A DNA stretch of 64,000 nucleotides from Geosiphon pyriformis (GCA_016748015.1 JAAOMT010000523.1:733336-797335), one strand, 5' to 3'. Positions 1 to 10,505 are shown, counted from the first letter of the stretch. A program made the numbers and translations. The notes: generated from the sequence alone by a model not told the origin.

Positions 1-825
1 AAGTATTAAGAAACTTACTTGTATTATTTATTGAATGAAACTATCATTCATCAACTGAATCTCTTGGAAGAATAATTCTTGATCAAGATTATTCACATTG
101 TTACTAATTGATAAAAGCTTTATTGTGAGAATTAAAAAAGCACTAAAGACCATTAACATTCTGTGTTTCTAGATTAGAGAAACACATCAGGCAATTGCAA
201 GAATAGCCTCAGAGAAGACCCCAAACAGTGGGTAGATTTCAGTTCAGCCTCTGAGAAAGAGTACATAAACACACACAACAATTAAGAATTAAAGAATAAC
301 TTACATCGCAACAGTAAAAAGAAAGCCTTCAGTGTAACAGTAACATTATCACACAAATAGAATTGAGGAACTCACGAAAGACTGATTGCAATTAAAGCGG
401 GATATTAGCAATTAAATATAACAAGAAAACCATCCCGTAACAATGCCTAATTACTTCTGACCCAAATTATATCATCAACAAAAGTGCCTGTAGCCAAAAA
501 AGAGGTTTTTTTTCCACTTGCCTCAATCCTGTCAGACTTTGCTACAAACTTAGAATCAATCCTATACCTACATAATTGCTTATGATTTTTCACTTTACAC
601 AAAAATAGATCATAAAATATTCTCCAAAGCAGTAGGAAAAAGATCTCCTCTTAATCTAACCTATTATGTACTCTATAACCATCCGAGAGCCCAAAGTCAG
701 TCATTACCCTGTTGATCCAGTCTTCATGAATGTTGCCAAAAAATTGGATGAAACATCTACACATTTTAATGCAATGCAAGCTTACATGTAAATAATGCCA
801 ATTTACTGAATCATAATCTTTGCAC
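1..825 (-). pseudogene. LINE reverse transcriptase, 3' piece (interrupted by element A)
   Basis: Read on the minus strand, the frame carries a non-LTR reverse transcriptase with an FVDD active-site motif near 459-482 (the usual form is YxDD or FxDD), preceded by conserved stretches such as YDSVNWHYL and FGNIHEDWINRVMTDFG. It continues the reading frame that breaks off at 7036, on the far side of element A. Beyond the FVDD motif the sequence stays LINE-like but has many stops and frameshifts and runs off the left edge of the window. The family is inferred from RT motifs and from the endonuclease upstream in the same element. This copy cannot encode a working enzyme. Confidence 0.8.
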
Positions 826-1674
826 TGTTACTCATAAAAAGAAAACAGTTATAGAAAATAGTAGACCAATAGGCAAGTAGTAGTTAATATGTAAACATAT
901 TGCTCAGTAATATGGAGCAATATCAGAAATTATAGCATATTGCTTAGCAATGTAGAGCAATGTCAGAAATCAAGGCACATCACTCAGCAATGTAGAGCGA
1001 TGTCAAGAAAATATGACACATAGCACATCATTCGGGAATGTGAGCAATCTTATAGAACATCAATTATGTATATATAGTGGTAACATTAGAAGTAGAAAAA
1101 GCAGAATCCATTAGTTAGAAACCTTCTACATCACAAATATCAATAAATAATTATTCACTATCTCAATTCACTTTCTACTATTAACACTTTATGTTGATAG
1201 TAATTAATATTTAACCATACAAGAACAATAGCTCTTGATCATAGCTATTAACAGGATATTAACTTGTAAATCACCTTGGCTTATTTTTTACATTTCTTTA
1301 TTTTCTTTTATTTCTTTTATTTAATTTTGTTGTATACTAATTGATTAAAAGCACTGAGTTATTAATGTCATGGATAGCCTGGTAAAAGACCCAGAAATAA
1401 GAATAGCATTATATATATTATTGGATAGCTTACCAGAAGGACACAACTGCCAGAATAAATCTGGCCACCAAGCTGAGAAAAAAATTGGGAAACAACTTAC
1501 ACAAACTAACTGCATATAACATCAACAAAGAATCTCTGTTTATTATACAAAGAACTCAACTCTAAAACCTTCAGATACAACCAACATATCAGTATTACTA
1601 GCACTATTAATCAATTAAGTACCAAGTTATGGGTTTGTTATTTGCTTTGAGACTTCAAATAATTACCTGTAATA
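826..1674 (+). repeat. 5' LTR of element A
   Basis: The LTR starts TGTTACTCAT and ends CCTGTAATA. It is followed directly by the PBS-like TTTGGTGCTCTC. U3 holds about four degenerate copies of a ~40-bp unit built on AGCAATGTGGAGCAATGTC-like words (about 886-1060), then a TATA box at 1069-1076 and an AATAAA-containing stretch near 1140. It matches 6154-7035 over most of its length, with gaps in the U3 repeats. Confidence 0.85.
1069..1076 (+). promoter_or_regulatory. TATA box of the LTR promoter
   Basis: TATATATA follows an AATTATG word. The same arrangement recurs in the 3' LTR (6430-6437), in element D (60563-60570) and, on the minus strand, in both LTRs of element C. It lies just after the U3 repeats, where an LTR promoter is expected. 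Confidence 0.55.
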
Positions 1675-1720
1675 TTTGGTGCTCTCTGTAAGATATAATC
1701 TTACAGAGAACCTGTACCAA
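1675..1720 (+). other. Primer-binding site and adjoining stem-loop, element A
   Basis: TTTGGTGCTCTC starts at the LTR boundary. The part from TGG onward could pair with a tRNA 3' end reading GAGAGCACCA. It runs into a near-perfect inverted repeat, TCTGTAAGAT-ATA-ATCTTACAGA. The same twelve bases follow the 5' LTR of B and, with one change, of D; C and D keep a decayed version of the stem. The primer tRNA is not identified. Confidence 0.55.
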
Positions 1721-3448
1721 CAACTCCATTCAAAAGTGGCAGAATCAGAAAACATAGGAGCAAACCATTTAGGATTCATGAAATCCTTATTTCAACACTA
1801 CTGTTAACACTTGGGATTAACCCCAAATCACATATCAGCAGAATCAGCCTTCAACTTTTACGTCAATAAAAGAATTGCCTACTTATTAAAAACAGCAACA
1901 AACACTGAATCAGTAAGGGAGACTTTTTACAATAAATTAATCCAAAACAGCAGCTTACCAACAAACTATAATTTCACATCTATCATTACTGAGATTAATA
2001 AAAAAATTGAACATCACACCCAACAGAAATATCCAATCACCTATGCAAGTAAAGACAAAAGAAAACTACAAACACCAGCAGTAACACCCAAAAAAATACA
2101 ACCAACCACTTGGAAGAAACACAGAATTGAATCACCTACCAATCCATCATATTATTATACTCCTAAAAGCACCATCAATATTACATTAACAGACATGTCC
2201 ACATTGAATGCGACATCAACATTTGGATGATTCTCATTTCAAAGTAAACAAAAGAAAGAAGACTTATTAGGACCATACAGTGTGTATTTTGAAGGATTTA
2301 AATCATGATTGCCAACACCATCAGGATTTTGATCACTACCATCTCAACCAGATTTTGGAACTGCGAGTCCTTGGGAAGTCCCAGAATTGGAAGGAGAACA
2401 AGAAGAAGAGAAAAAAGAATCTGAGGATCAGGAATTTACATACCAAAACCTGATTCCAGGAAACCTGGAATTTGAAACCCTGAATGTTTAAACTCCGAAA
2501 AATCCAAACCAAAAAAATCTGGAAATCAAAACTCTGAATTTTCAAGCTCAGCCAAATCAGAATAACCAAAACCCCAACTTAATTAATCAACAAAACTTAC
2601 CTCCAGTAATTGTTATTGATCAACCACCAATTAATCCAATAGCCAAATCCATACAACAACCACTTCAATAGCTATCACAACAACCCAACTTAGATCCAAT
2701 GGCCTATGCACCAATCGCAAAACTTGACAATTTTACCAGTGAAGAGGACAACACTCAAGTATGGCTAAACAACATAGAAAAAGCCATCACAGCCAATGGA
2801 TAAAATGATGTCTGAACAATGCAAGCCATTCCCTACTTCCTCAAGAATACTGCTAATTTATGGTATCAGAGCTTGATTAATAAATCACAAGACTTTAATG
2901 CCTTCAAAATGGAATTCTTAAGATACTTTAGCAACAATAACAGTATCAATCACCTAGTTAATACATTCACCACCATGAAGCAAGGAGAAACTGAAGCAGT
3001 CACTACTTACCTAGGACACTTCTATAGAAACCTGCGCCAAATCCAAGCAATTGACACCAACTATTTCACAGTGCCACAGATTCTTAACCAGTTTATCTAT
3101 GGCCTGCACAGCAGTATCTTGCAATATGTACGTTCATTGCATTCAGGCATCTTTTAAGACATAGTCACCCATGCCAGAGATTTCGAATCAGCTGAGTTAA
3201 AAGCCAACCACACCCAAGCTGTTAATCTAGTAATGAACGGATCATCTAAATTGGATTCCAAATTGGAGAAATTCAATAAAACAATTAATCAAAAGATAGA
3301 GGAATACTTAGCTAACAACAATCAGACAATTTATCAACCACCACAACGACACCACAATCAAGAAAACTCTAATCATCCACAGAATCAACCACATCCATCT
3401 TTATTGACCAATCAACAGTGGCAACAGGAAATGCATATCTGCCACTAT

Positions 3449-3490
3449 TGTGGTAAACAAAAACATATCCAAATCAACTGCTGCCAGTGT
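3449..3490 (+). other. CCHC zinc knuckle of gag A
   Basis: The residues read CHYCGKQKHIQINC, the CX2CX4HX4C spacing of retroviral-type nucleocapsid knuckles. The same knuckle is seen in B (14719-14760) and C (near 53355-53400). In C it carries one stop. Confidence 0.8.
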
Positions 3491-3584
3491 ATAAATAACC
3501 AATAATTGGAAAATCAATATCAAAGCCCCGATCACTGGTTCTCAACTCTGAATCATCAATCAAACTCAGCACAATATCAAACCA

Positions 3585-3722
3585 CTTATCTGCCAATAAC
3601 ACAGCAACCAATCTATCAACCATCAGCATATCAAATCCCAATTTATCAACTGCAGACAATTTACCAGCCACAGCTACCAGTAATATATCAACCACAGTTA
3701 CAAGTAATCTATCAGCCTTAAC
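3585..3722 (+). repeat. Tyr/Gln/Pro repeat tract in gag A
   Basis: After the knuckle the frame encodes repeated IYQP, VIYQPQ and similar words, about ten copies. C (around 53130-53260) and D (around 63080-63230) carry the same kind of tract in the same place, and B has a looser Q/Y/P-rich equivalent. Its function is not known from the sequence. Confidence 0.65.
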
Positions 3723-4024
3723 AATCAATCCAAACACTACCCCAAAACCCAGCTCAAATGACATCAGGAGATCTCAAACCCAGAATCACCCAAAACTGAA
3801 GATCGGTGATGGTCATTCACCAACCAATCACCAGCCCCTTTTACCAACTCACTGGATTATGCTCTCGGAATTTGGATACTGGTTCCAACCAAAACCCGAA
3901 TTCCCAACACTATTTAAGTCTTTTGGTTACTCCAGAAAATGCCACTACCAACAACCCAAAACCCCATTAACAAATAACACTTACCAACAACATCCTACCA
4001 GCAACCATTACCAATGACAAATCA

Positions 4025-4612
4025 TTGGCCACCATTTTTCCCTTTGAACTCGAGGAAACCACAATAGTACTGCTATTCAGTAGAGCTGTTCTAGAAGAAA
4101 AACCCATTACAGCTATGTACACTAATATGAAAGTTGATGGACACTTCATCAAACTGATCTTAGATAGTAGATCAGCTGGCAGCATCATCACCAGACAACT
4201 CATGGATCAATTAAGTTGCCAAGTTGATCACACTGCCAGTGCTAGAATTATCACAGCTGATGGAGCAACCAAAACACCCATTGGAGAGATTGACAATCTA
4301 TTCATAGAAGTCAATGACATTATTATACCAATTAAGGTACTGGTAATAGAAGCCACCCAGTACCAGGCTCTCATTGGCAATGACTGGCTGTTTAAAGCCA
4401 GCACTATTATGAACTGGAACATACAAGAGGTCCAACTCAGTCAACATAACCAACATACAAGGGTACCAGCCATCTGTGGTCACTTTAAATCAAATCATCT
4501 CTCCACACCATTGATTGAATTGAAAGAAGAAAAACTGAAACCTACCTGGGAGGCATACCAAGTGTCGTGGGCTGACAATAACCACAACAAACTGCTGCTA
4601 ATATTATTGTGA
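4025..4612 (+). pseudogene. Aspartic protease of element A
   Basis: The frame shows the retropepsin layout: VDGHFIKLILDSRSAGSII, then ITADGATKTPIGEIDN and QYQALIGNDWL. The active-site triad DSG is changed to DSR (codon at 4169-4171), a G to A change that should abolish activity. B has the same change while C and D keep DSG. The protease would normally cut the gag-pol polyprotein. It follows gag and precedes the zinc modules in the same frame. Confidence 0.8.
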
Positions 4613-4829
4613 GACAAGTCAGTAAAAGGAAAACAAAAAGAAAAACTCACTTGGAAAACTGACAATCTGACATGGATTGACAATGATGACAGTAAACCAA
4701 CAGTAAATTGGGAGTGGAAAAAAGATAAAGGAAGAGACAAAGAGAAAAGAAAAGAAAAAGACACTATCCAAGCCAACAATACTTATATTCCAGACACTTA
4801 TGCTTTATCACAACAGTCTACCTATTGCT

Positions 4830-5455
4830 GACCCAAATTAATATGCATTAATTGCGGCAAAAAATTGTCATCAATGGGTGTATGCTGTGGCAATAATAAG
4901 GAATACCAAATGGCGACCAAATTCTACTACTGTATATGTGTTATAGAACACTTTGGATAACCGAAAAGACAAGAAAAATGGGACAATGAATCTTGTCTAG
5001 CTTGTGGTGAAACCTTACTCGATGAAAGAATGTGGAACAACATTCCTGGTCAAGGAGGAATATGTGACACTTTGTGTCAGTACACAATCCTTATCAGCAA
5101 CTGGGTCAAGAAAGAAACTCCAATAGAAGCTGCTTGAAGAAAAGCTGTGCAATGATTAAACAGTTGTCCACATGACAATGATGAGATCTGGAAAATGGTA
5201 ATGGCCAAGATAGAAGGAGCATCATTTGAAGAAATCAGAGAAATCAAAAACAACCCACCAGAACTCATAGAACTTAACTGGGACCCAGAACCAGTTATAA
5301 ATCTTCTAGATCCAAAACAATTTCATGAACACTACCAAGAGTTGACATCCACAAAAGAAGAGCAAAAGCAACACCTAGAATAATTGAATACTCAACTATG
5401 TCAACACTGCCTAATTCCTTGTGATTTTCAATATTGTAATGAGTGTGACCTTATT
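4830..5455 (+). pseudogene. Cys-rich zinc modules between protease and dUTPase, element A
   Basis: Two clusters are visible. The first (about 4840-5090) has a CINCGKKLSS-type CXXC, a CC pair, further Cys residues, then CLACGETL and a C-D-T-L-C element, and resembles a zinc-ribbon pair. The second (about 5399-5450) reads CQHCLIPCDFQYCNEC. The same modules in the same order occur in B and C. I do not recognise the family. They could bind nucleic acid or protein. An acidic S/N/D-rich linker follows, leading to the dUTPase. Confidence 0.6.
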
Positions 5456-5745
5456 TACAATCCACCACCATGCATGATCTACACGATCCCAGAAGAAAAC
5501 AAACCAATGAGCAGCTGCACATCGGAATCGGAATCAGTTTTCAATCCTGATTCAAACTCTAACAACAACGATGATGAAAACAATGGTTCCAGCTCCACTT
5601 TAATTAGCAATACAAATTATGACAATTCAAACTCTGATTCATATCCCAAAACATTTATCACACTTCTTGACCTTACCAAAGAGCAGGAACTGAAATGGTT
5701 TAGTGATAATAATGAAGGTATCATGCCTGAATGCATGCACAATAC

Positions 5746-6139
5746 TGATGCAGAGTTTGATCTGAGATATCCCAGAAAAGATCCCATTAAATTGAAACCA
5801 CATTTGCACACCTGCATTAATCTCAAAGTAGCATTGGAAATCCCAGCAACAACAATGGTTCAACTAGCATTCAGGAGTAGTTTAGCAAAAAAAAGAATAA
5901 ACATCAAAGGAAAAATAATTGATGCAGGATATGTAGGAAATATCATTGCTATGCTACAAAATGATTCAGAAAAAGCATACACTATAGACCCAAATAAAAA
6001 AATAGCACAGGCAATATTCCTATTTCTGGTAAAAATAGCTCAGTTAGTGTCAGTAAGAAACAGAGTCAAACAAACAATACTTGAAAAAGAAGTATTAAAA
6101 TTAATTCAAAATGAAGATTTCAACAGAGCTCAATATTAA
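5746..6139 (+). pseudogene. Truncated dUTPase fused to polyprotein tail, element A
   Basis: Motif 1 appears as DAEFDLRYP, motif 2 as FRSSLAKK, motif 3 as KIIDAGYVGNI with the catalytic Asp kept, and motif 4 as KIAQAI. These belong to the trimeric dUTPase family, which hydrolyses dUTP to dUMP and pyrophosphate. Motif 5 is missing: after a VRNR-like stretch near 6060 the frame passes straight into the ILEKEV tail that ends the polyprotein of element C (46809-47024), finishing NRAQY at 6139. The junction is in frame, so the deletion removed RT, RNase H and integrase cleanly. Confidence 0.8.
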
Positions 6140-6153
6140 AAAGGAAGAAATAT

Positions 6154-7035
6154 TGTTACTCATAAAAAAAAACAGTTATAGAAAATAGTAGACCAATAAG
6201 CAAGTAGTAGTTAACATGTGAGCATATTGTTCAACAATATGAAGCAATGTCAGAAATTATAGCACATTGCTTAGCAATATAAAGCAATGTCAAAAATCAA
6301 GGCATATTGCTCAGCAATGTAGAGTGATGTTAAGAAAATATGACACATTGCTCAGCAATGTGAGCATTACTCAAGAAATCATAGCACATTGCTCGGGAAT
6401 GTGAGCAATTTTATAGAACATCAATTATGTATATATAGTGATAGCATTAGAAGTAGAAAGAGCAGAATTCATCAGTTAGAAACCTTCTACATTACAAATA
6501 TCAATAAATAATTATTTACTATCTCAATTCACTCTCTACTATCAGCACTTTATGTTGATAGTAATTAATACTTAACCACACTAGAACAATAGCTCTTAAT
6601 CATGGCTATTGATAGGATACTAACTTGTAAATCGCTTTGGCTTATTTCTTACATTTCTTTATTTTCTTTTATTTCTTTTATTTGATTTTGTTGTATACTA
6701 ATTGATTAAAAGCGCTGAGTTATTGATGTCACAGATAGCTTGGTAAAAGACCCAGAGATAAGAGTAGCATTATATATATTATTGAATAGCTTACCAGAAG
6801 AACACGACTATCAGAATAAATCTGGCCACCAAGCTGAGAAAGAAATTGGGAAACAATTTACACAAACTAACTGCATATAACATCAATAAAGAATCTCTGT
6901 TCATTATACAAAGAACTCAACTCTAAAACCTTCAAATACAACCAACATACCAGTATTACCAGCACTATCAATCAATTGAGCACCAAGTTATGAGTTTGTT
7001 ATTTGCTTTAAGACTCCAAATAATCACTTGTAATA
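6154..7035 (+). repeat. 3' LTR of element A
   Basis: It starts TGTTACTCAT and ends TTGTAATA. A purine-rich tract (AAAAAGGAAGAAATAT) lies just upstream and is the likely polypurine tract. TATA box at 6430-6437. It has one more U3 repeat than the 5' LTR. Confidence 0.85.
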
Positions 7036-7323
7036 GTGCATATCCTGTAGCACTAACCAAAGCTTTCTGTTTTTCTTCAGAGCATCCTCAACAACTGAGC
7101 CAATAGCAAAAATAGGAGACTGGATCAAAGTACTCTTTAACACTAAAAAATTGTTACCATAAAGAACATTAAATTTGCTATAAGCCAAAGATATCTGATC
7201 AGATAGGATCTTAGATAGTATTTTACATGTTATTTTAACCAATGTGATAGGTCTGGTATTTGTCAAAATACCATTCCACTCATAAGGTTTTGGAATCATT
7301 GAAACCCACACTTCTTTTTACAG
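7036..7323 (-). pseudogene. LINE reverse transcriptase, middle piece (between A and B)
   Basis: On the minus strand this reads EVWVSMIPKPYEWNG, then ITLVKITCKILSKIL and LWLVLQDM, the fingers and early palm of a non-LTR RT. It continues in frame from 17227, once one copy of the 4-bp repeat ACAG flanking B is removed. It leads on to 825, across element A. One Trp codon has become TAA. Confidence 0.85.
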
Positions 7324-8307
7324 TGTTACCAGAGGTTTTTGGTCTTTTCTTAGCTCTTGTATGTTTGTTGTAATGCTGTTAATTCACGATTATAGGAAGT
7401 GTTTGAACCTCTGATAACTGAATTTATCTTCAAATTATCTCCTATAATTTGAACTGCTGGGCTTATAAGTGGAATGGCCAAGTCCGTGCCAGTTACTTTG
7501 TATAGTTACATTGTAGTAAACGTCAACTCTTTTCCAGGAATTGCTCGTCTGGAAGCTTACTAAAAATATGTAGTTATTTTGCTATGAAAGTCAACTTTTC
7601 TACAGGAATTCTTGTCCATAGGCTACCCAAATAATTTATAATAAGAAAAGAAAGAGAATAAAAGAAATGTAAAAAAAAAGTAAAACTGATGATTTATAGA
7701 AGTCGTTTCGGATCCAGGCCTGGAAATGCTTTAACAATCTACTGAAATTGGTAGTTAATCAATTTCAACCTGTTAGTAGAAATTGGTTAATTTCAAAGGA
7801 AATAATTAAAAATTTGGCTTTTTGAATTTATTTGATATTTATTTTGTTTTTGTGTGTAAAGGATGATTCTAATTATTAAATCTGAAGTAAAATACATTTT
7901 CTCGAAAAGAAAAGCTCTTCTTTTATACAACTTGTTGTAACACTATTTTATGAACTTGAACTTTGCTCTTTTCTACAATTTTGCTGAACTAAAGATATAT
8001 TTTGGTGAACTACAAGTTATTTCTGCGAACTATTAGATATTTTGGTACACTATCAATTATTTCGGCAAATTTCTACAAATTTCGGCAAACTTTTAAATGT
8101 TATATATTTCAGGGTATTACATGATTGATTATCGCACTTAGGTTACATTTGTGTTATATACAAATTGGATTATTAATTAAATAATAATTTTGGACATTTT
8201 GCTAATGTAATAAGTAATAATTTGAAATAATAATATATGCTAATTAATGATAAAATTTATAAGGGTAATTTTATGCTAAACAATATTTCTAATTTTGTCT
8301 GATAACA
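7324..8307 (-). repeat. 3' LTR of element B
   Basis: It is 984 bp long and begins TGTTATC on the minus strand, right after a GAGGAGGAGG purine tract that is the likely polypurine tract. It ends GGTAACA. It pairs with 16242-17226. The extra ORF of B runs a few codons into it. Confidence 0.9.
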
Positions 8308-8994
8308 TAACCTCCTCCTCAAGACTGAGCTCCATCAAAGTCCAAGTACTGTCTGTAATTTCCAGATAATAATCCAAAATTATTGAAGAAATTTGGTCTG
8401 AAAATTGTTGAAATTTCAGTTCTGTAAGCTTTTCAATGTATTGAATCTTTAAAGGCTGTAAAATTGGGTTTTGTAGGACATTTTCACAGGTGTGGAATAG
8501 GTCATAAAGTTTAAGAGCAGCTCTTAGTTTATAATGACTGTTTGTAGGTCCAGCTGTTGTCTTGAATTGATTGTGGAGTTGTTTCTAAATAGCTTCTTTT
8601 GTGAGATTTGCTGCTGTAAGCTCCCATTTTTGTTCATGAAGTGTTTTTTTCAATGTAAAAATATCTATATATTAGAGTATAGTTGTAGTTTTTGTCATTA
8701 AGACACAGTTGAAGTTTTTGTTGAATAGTAGCATTCGGTGGAATACTAATAGGAGTGAGCATTAAGTTTTCTCTTAAAGCAAGCTTTAGAAGTTCTGGCA
8801 GGTGAATTTCAGAATAACTTCTTGTGTTTTTCTTATACGGGTGATATTTTTGTGCATTTGGGGCTAAATTTGTAACTACTTCTGTTTGGGTATAATTAAT
8901 GTGGTTTCCAGTAACAATAATAGATAATTCGGGTATTGTTTTTAAAGCTAACATTAGTTTTTGGGATAATTGTTAAATGTTTTGAGGAATAGAC
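8284..8994 (-). pseudogene. Extra ORF after integrase (ORF3) of element B
   Basis: From ATG at 8994 the minus strand encodes about 230 residues: MSIPQNI, one stop, a long open stretch (HLPELLKLALREN), one frameshift near 8645, then WELTAANLTKEAI and LKIQYIEKLTELKFQQF, ending DKIRNIV just inside the 3' LTR. I see no signal peptide or membrane segment, so it is not env-like in structure even though it sits in the env position. The coherent composition over 700 bases and the overlap with the polypurine tract argue that it was once coding. Function is unknown. Confidence 0.5.
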
Positions 8995-9229
8995 ATTATA
9001 AGAGATTTTAAAATAAAAGAAAATTATTTTTGGTGTATGGGTTTTTATGTTATTTTTGTTTTTGTTTTTGTGAGATTGTTTCTAAATTATAATGATATAA
9101 CTATAATGATAAATTTAAATTAAGTGTTCAAGTTGAGAGGTTGTTCAATGACAACTATTGGTTCTAATTTTCGGAGAATATCTTTGGGATTGATTAAAGG
9201 GGAATGTGTACCAATTTGTGGAATTAATG

Positions 9230-10505
9230 ATTCAGGATTGTTTCTGGAATTATAGTGTTTCAAATGATCTCCATGTGCAACTTTTGCTAGGATTTTGTCA
9301 TTAAGTCTTAGCTTGTATGATCCGTTGCCTAGGACTTCATGAATAAAGAATGGTCCATCTCATTTATTTTCAAATTTTCCACTCCATTGTTTTTTAGCTT
9401 TAGTTCTGTGTAAGAGAACTTTGTTTCTGATTTTAAATCCATTGGTAACTGGAGGCAATTTGTCATTATGCCATTCTTTTTGTTGAGCTTGGGAGTGTTT
9501 AATATGGGTGGCTGCTATTTGTCATTTTCTTTTTAACATGCTAAGCAAAGTGTAGGCTCTTTATTGTAGTGTTTCTTAGAAATTGTTTTTATCGATTGTT
9601 TGTGTTGGGTATGTTTTCACAGTGAAACTAATTGGTAATGTTGTTGTTCTTTCATAAGTTAAATTAAATGGTGTGTGTTTTGTGGTATCTTGTTTTAGTG
9701 TTCTATATGCCAGTAACACTGATGGAATAAAGAAATCCCATTTTTGCTTAAAATTGGTTGAGACTTTGGCTAATGATTCACACAATGTTTTGTTGAAACA
9801 TTCTACAAGTCCATTTGTTTGTGGATAGTAGGACAAAAATAATGGTCTCTTAACATTAAATTGTCCACAAATTTTCTGGATTAAATTGTTCACAAAATGT
9901 GTTTCTTGATCAGATAAAAGTTCTATTGGGCATCTATGTTTACAAATGATGTCTTCATAGATGAAATTTATTACTGATTTCACATCTGCTCATTGAATGG
10001 CTCTGGCTTTAGGCCATTTGGTAAGATAGTCTACAGCTACTGCAATATAACAGTTTCCTTGGTTTGTGATAGGGAGTGGTCCGACTAAATCAATACCAAT
10101 TCGGTCAAATGGCTGTTCAATTTTGATTGGGTTTAAAGGTTCTGTAGGGCGAGTTTCTCTTCTTCTTTGACAACTATTACAAGACTTAACATATTCATAA
10201 ATGTCTTTTTTCATTTGAGGCCAAAAATAATATGCTAGTGTTCTCTGGGTGGTGCTTTCTTTTCCTAGGTGTGCTGATGAAGGGTCTGAGTGCATGTTAT
10301 ATAAAATGGTTTCTTTTTCATGTTCTTGTATTAATCTAAGCGGATTGTCTGGGTTTCTGAAGTTTCGATAATAAATAATGTTGTTGTGTAAGAAGTATTG
10401 TTTGGCTTGTTGTTGTAACCAATGTTTTTCATTTGGGGACCAATCTGTTGGAATTGTTAATGTCTCCAGATATTGTTTAAGATTGTTGTAATTTTCAGGG
10501 TTCAT
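9230..10505 (-). pseudogene. Integrase of element B
   Basis: The zinc-binding HHCC part (MHSDPSSAHLGKES ... CNSCQRR) lies near 10300-10150. The catalytic core has all three acidic residues: D in GIDLVGPL, D in LSDQETHF and E in TNGLVECFN. A GPF-type C-terminal module follows (DGPFFIHEVLGNGSYKLR, about 9350-9240). One TGA interrupts the core at 9984-9989 and the frame differs from that of RT. Integrases of this type insert the cDNA copy. No chromodomain was recognised. Confidence 0.85.

Larger units (their letters stand above)
1736..3790 (+). pseudogene. gag of element A
   Basis: The frame opens at the LTR boundary and has no ATG before its first conserved residues (KVAESENIGANHL). The counterpart position is GTG in A, B and C. 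Domains in order: an N-terminal region (to about 2230), an acidic N/Q/P-rich linker, a retrotransposon gag core (about 2700-3220, with motifs such as YLGHFYRNLRQI and ILNQFI), a CCHC zinc knuckle (3449-3490) and a tail of (I/V)YQP repeats. In-frame stops occur, for example in the stretch just before 2819. The role known for this family is capsid formation and RNA packaging. Confidence 0.75.
826..7035 (+). mobile_element. Gypsy-type LTR retrotransposon A, lacking RT/RNase H/integrase
   Basis: Two similar LTRs (826-1674 and 6154-7035) bracket one reading frame from 1736 to 6139 (1,468 codons) that codes gag, a CCHC knuckle, an aspartic protease, zinc modules and most of a dUTPase, then a short C-terminal tail. 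RT, RNase H and integrase are absent: the dUTPase is cut before its motif 5 and joined in frame to the tail that ends the polyprotein in element C. About a dozen or more stops interrupt the frame, so the copy is dead, but no frameshift was seen between gag and tail. It lies inside a LINE. A 4-bp TGCA occurs one base outside each LTR (821-824 and 7037-7040) and may be the target duplication. Confidence 0.85.

Noticed and set aside
8284-8994. ORF3 of element B as an envelope gene
   Set aside because: No signal peptide, no membrane segment and no cysteine pattern typical of envelope proteins.
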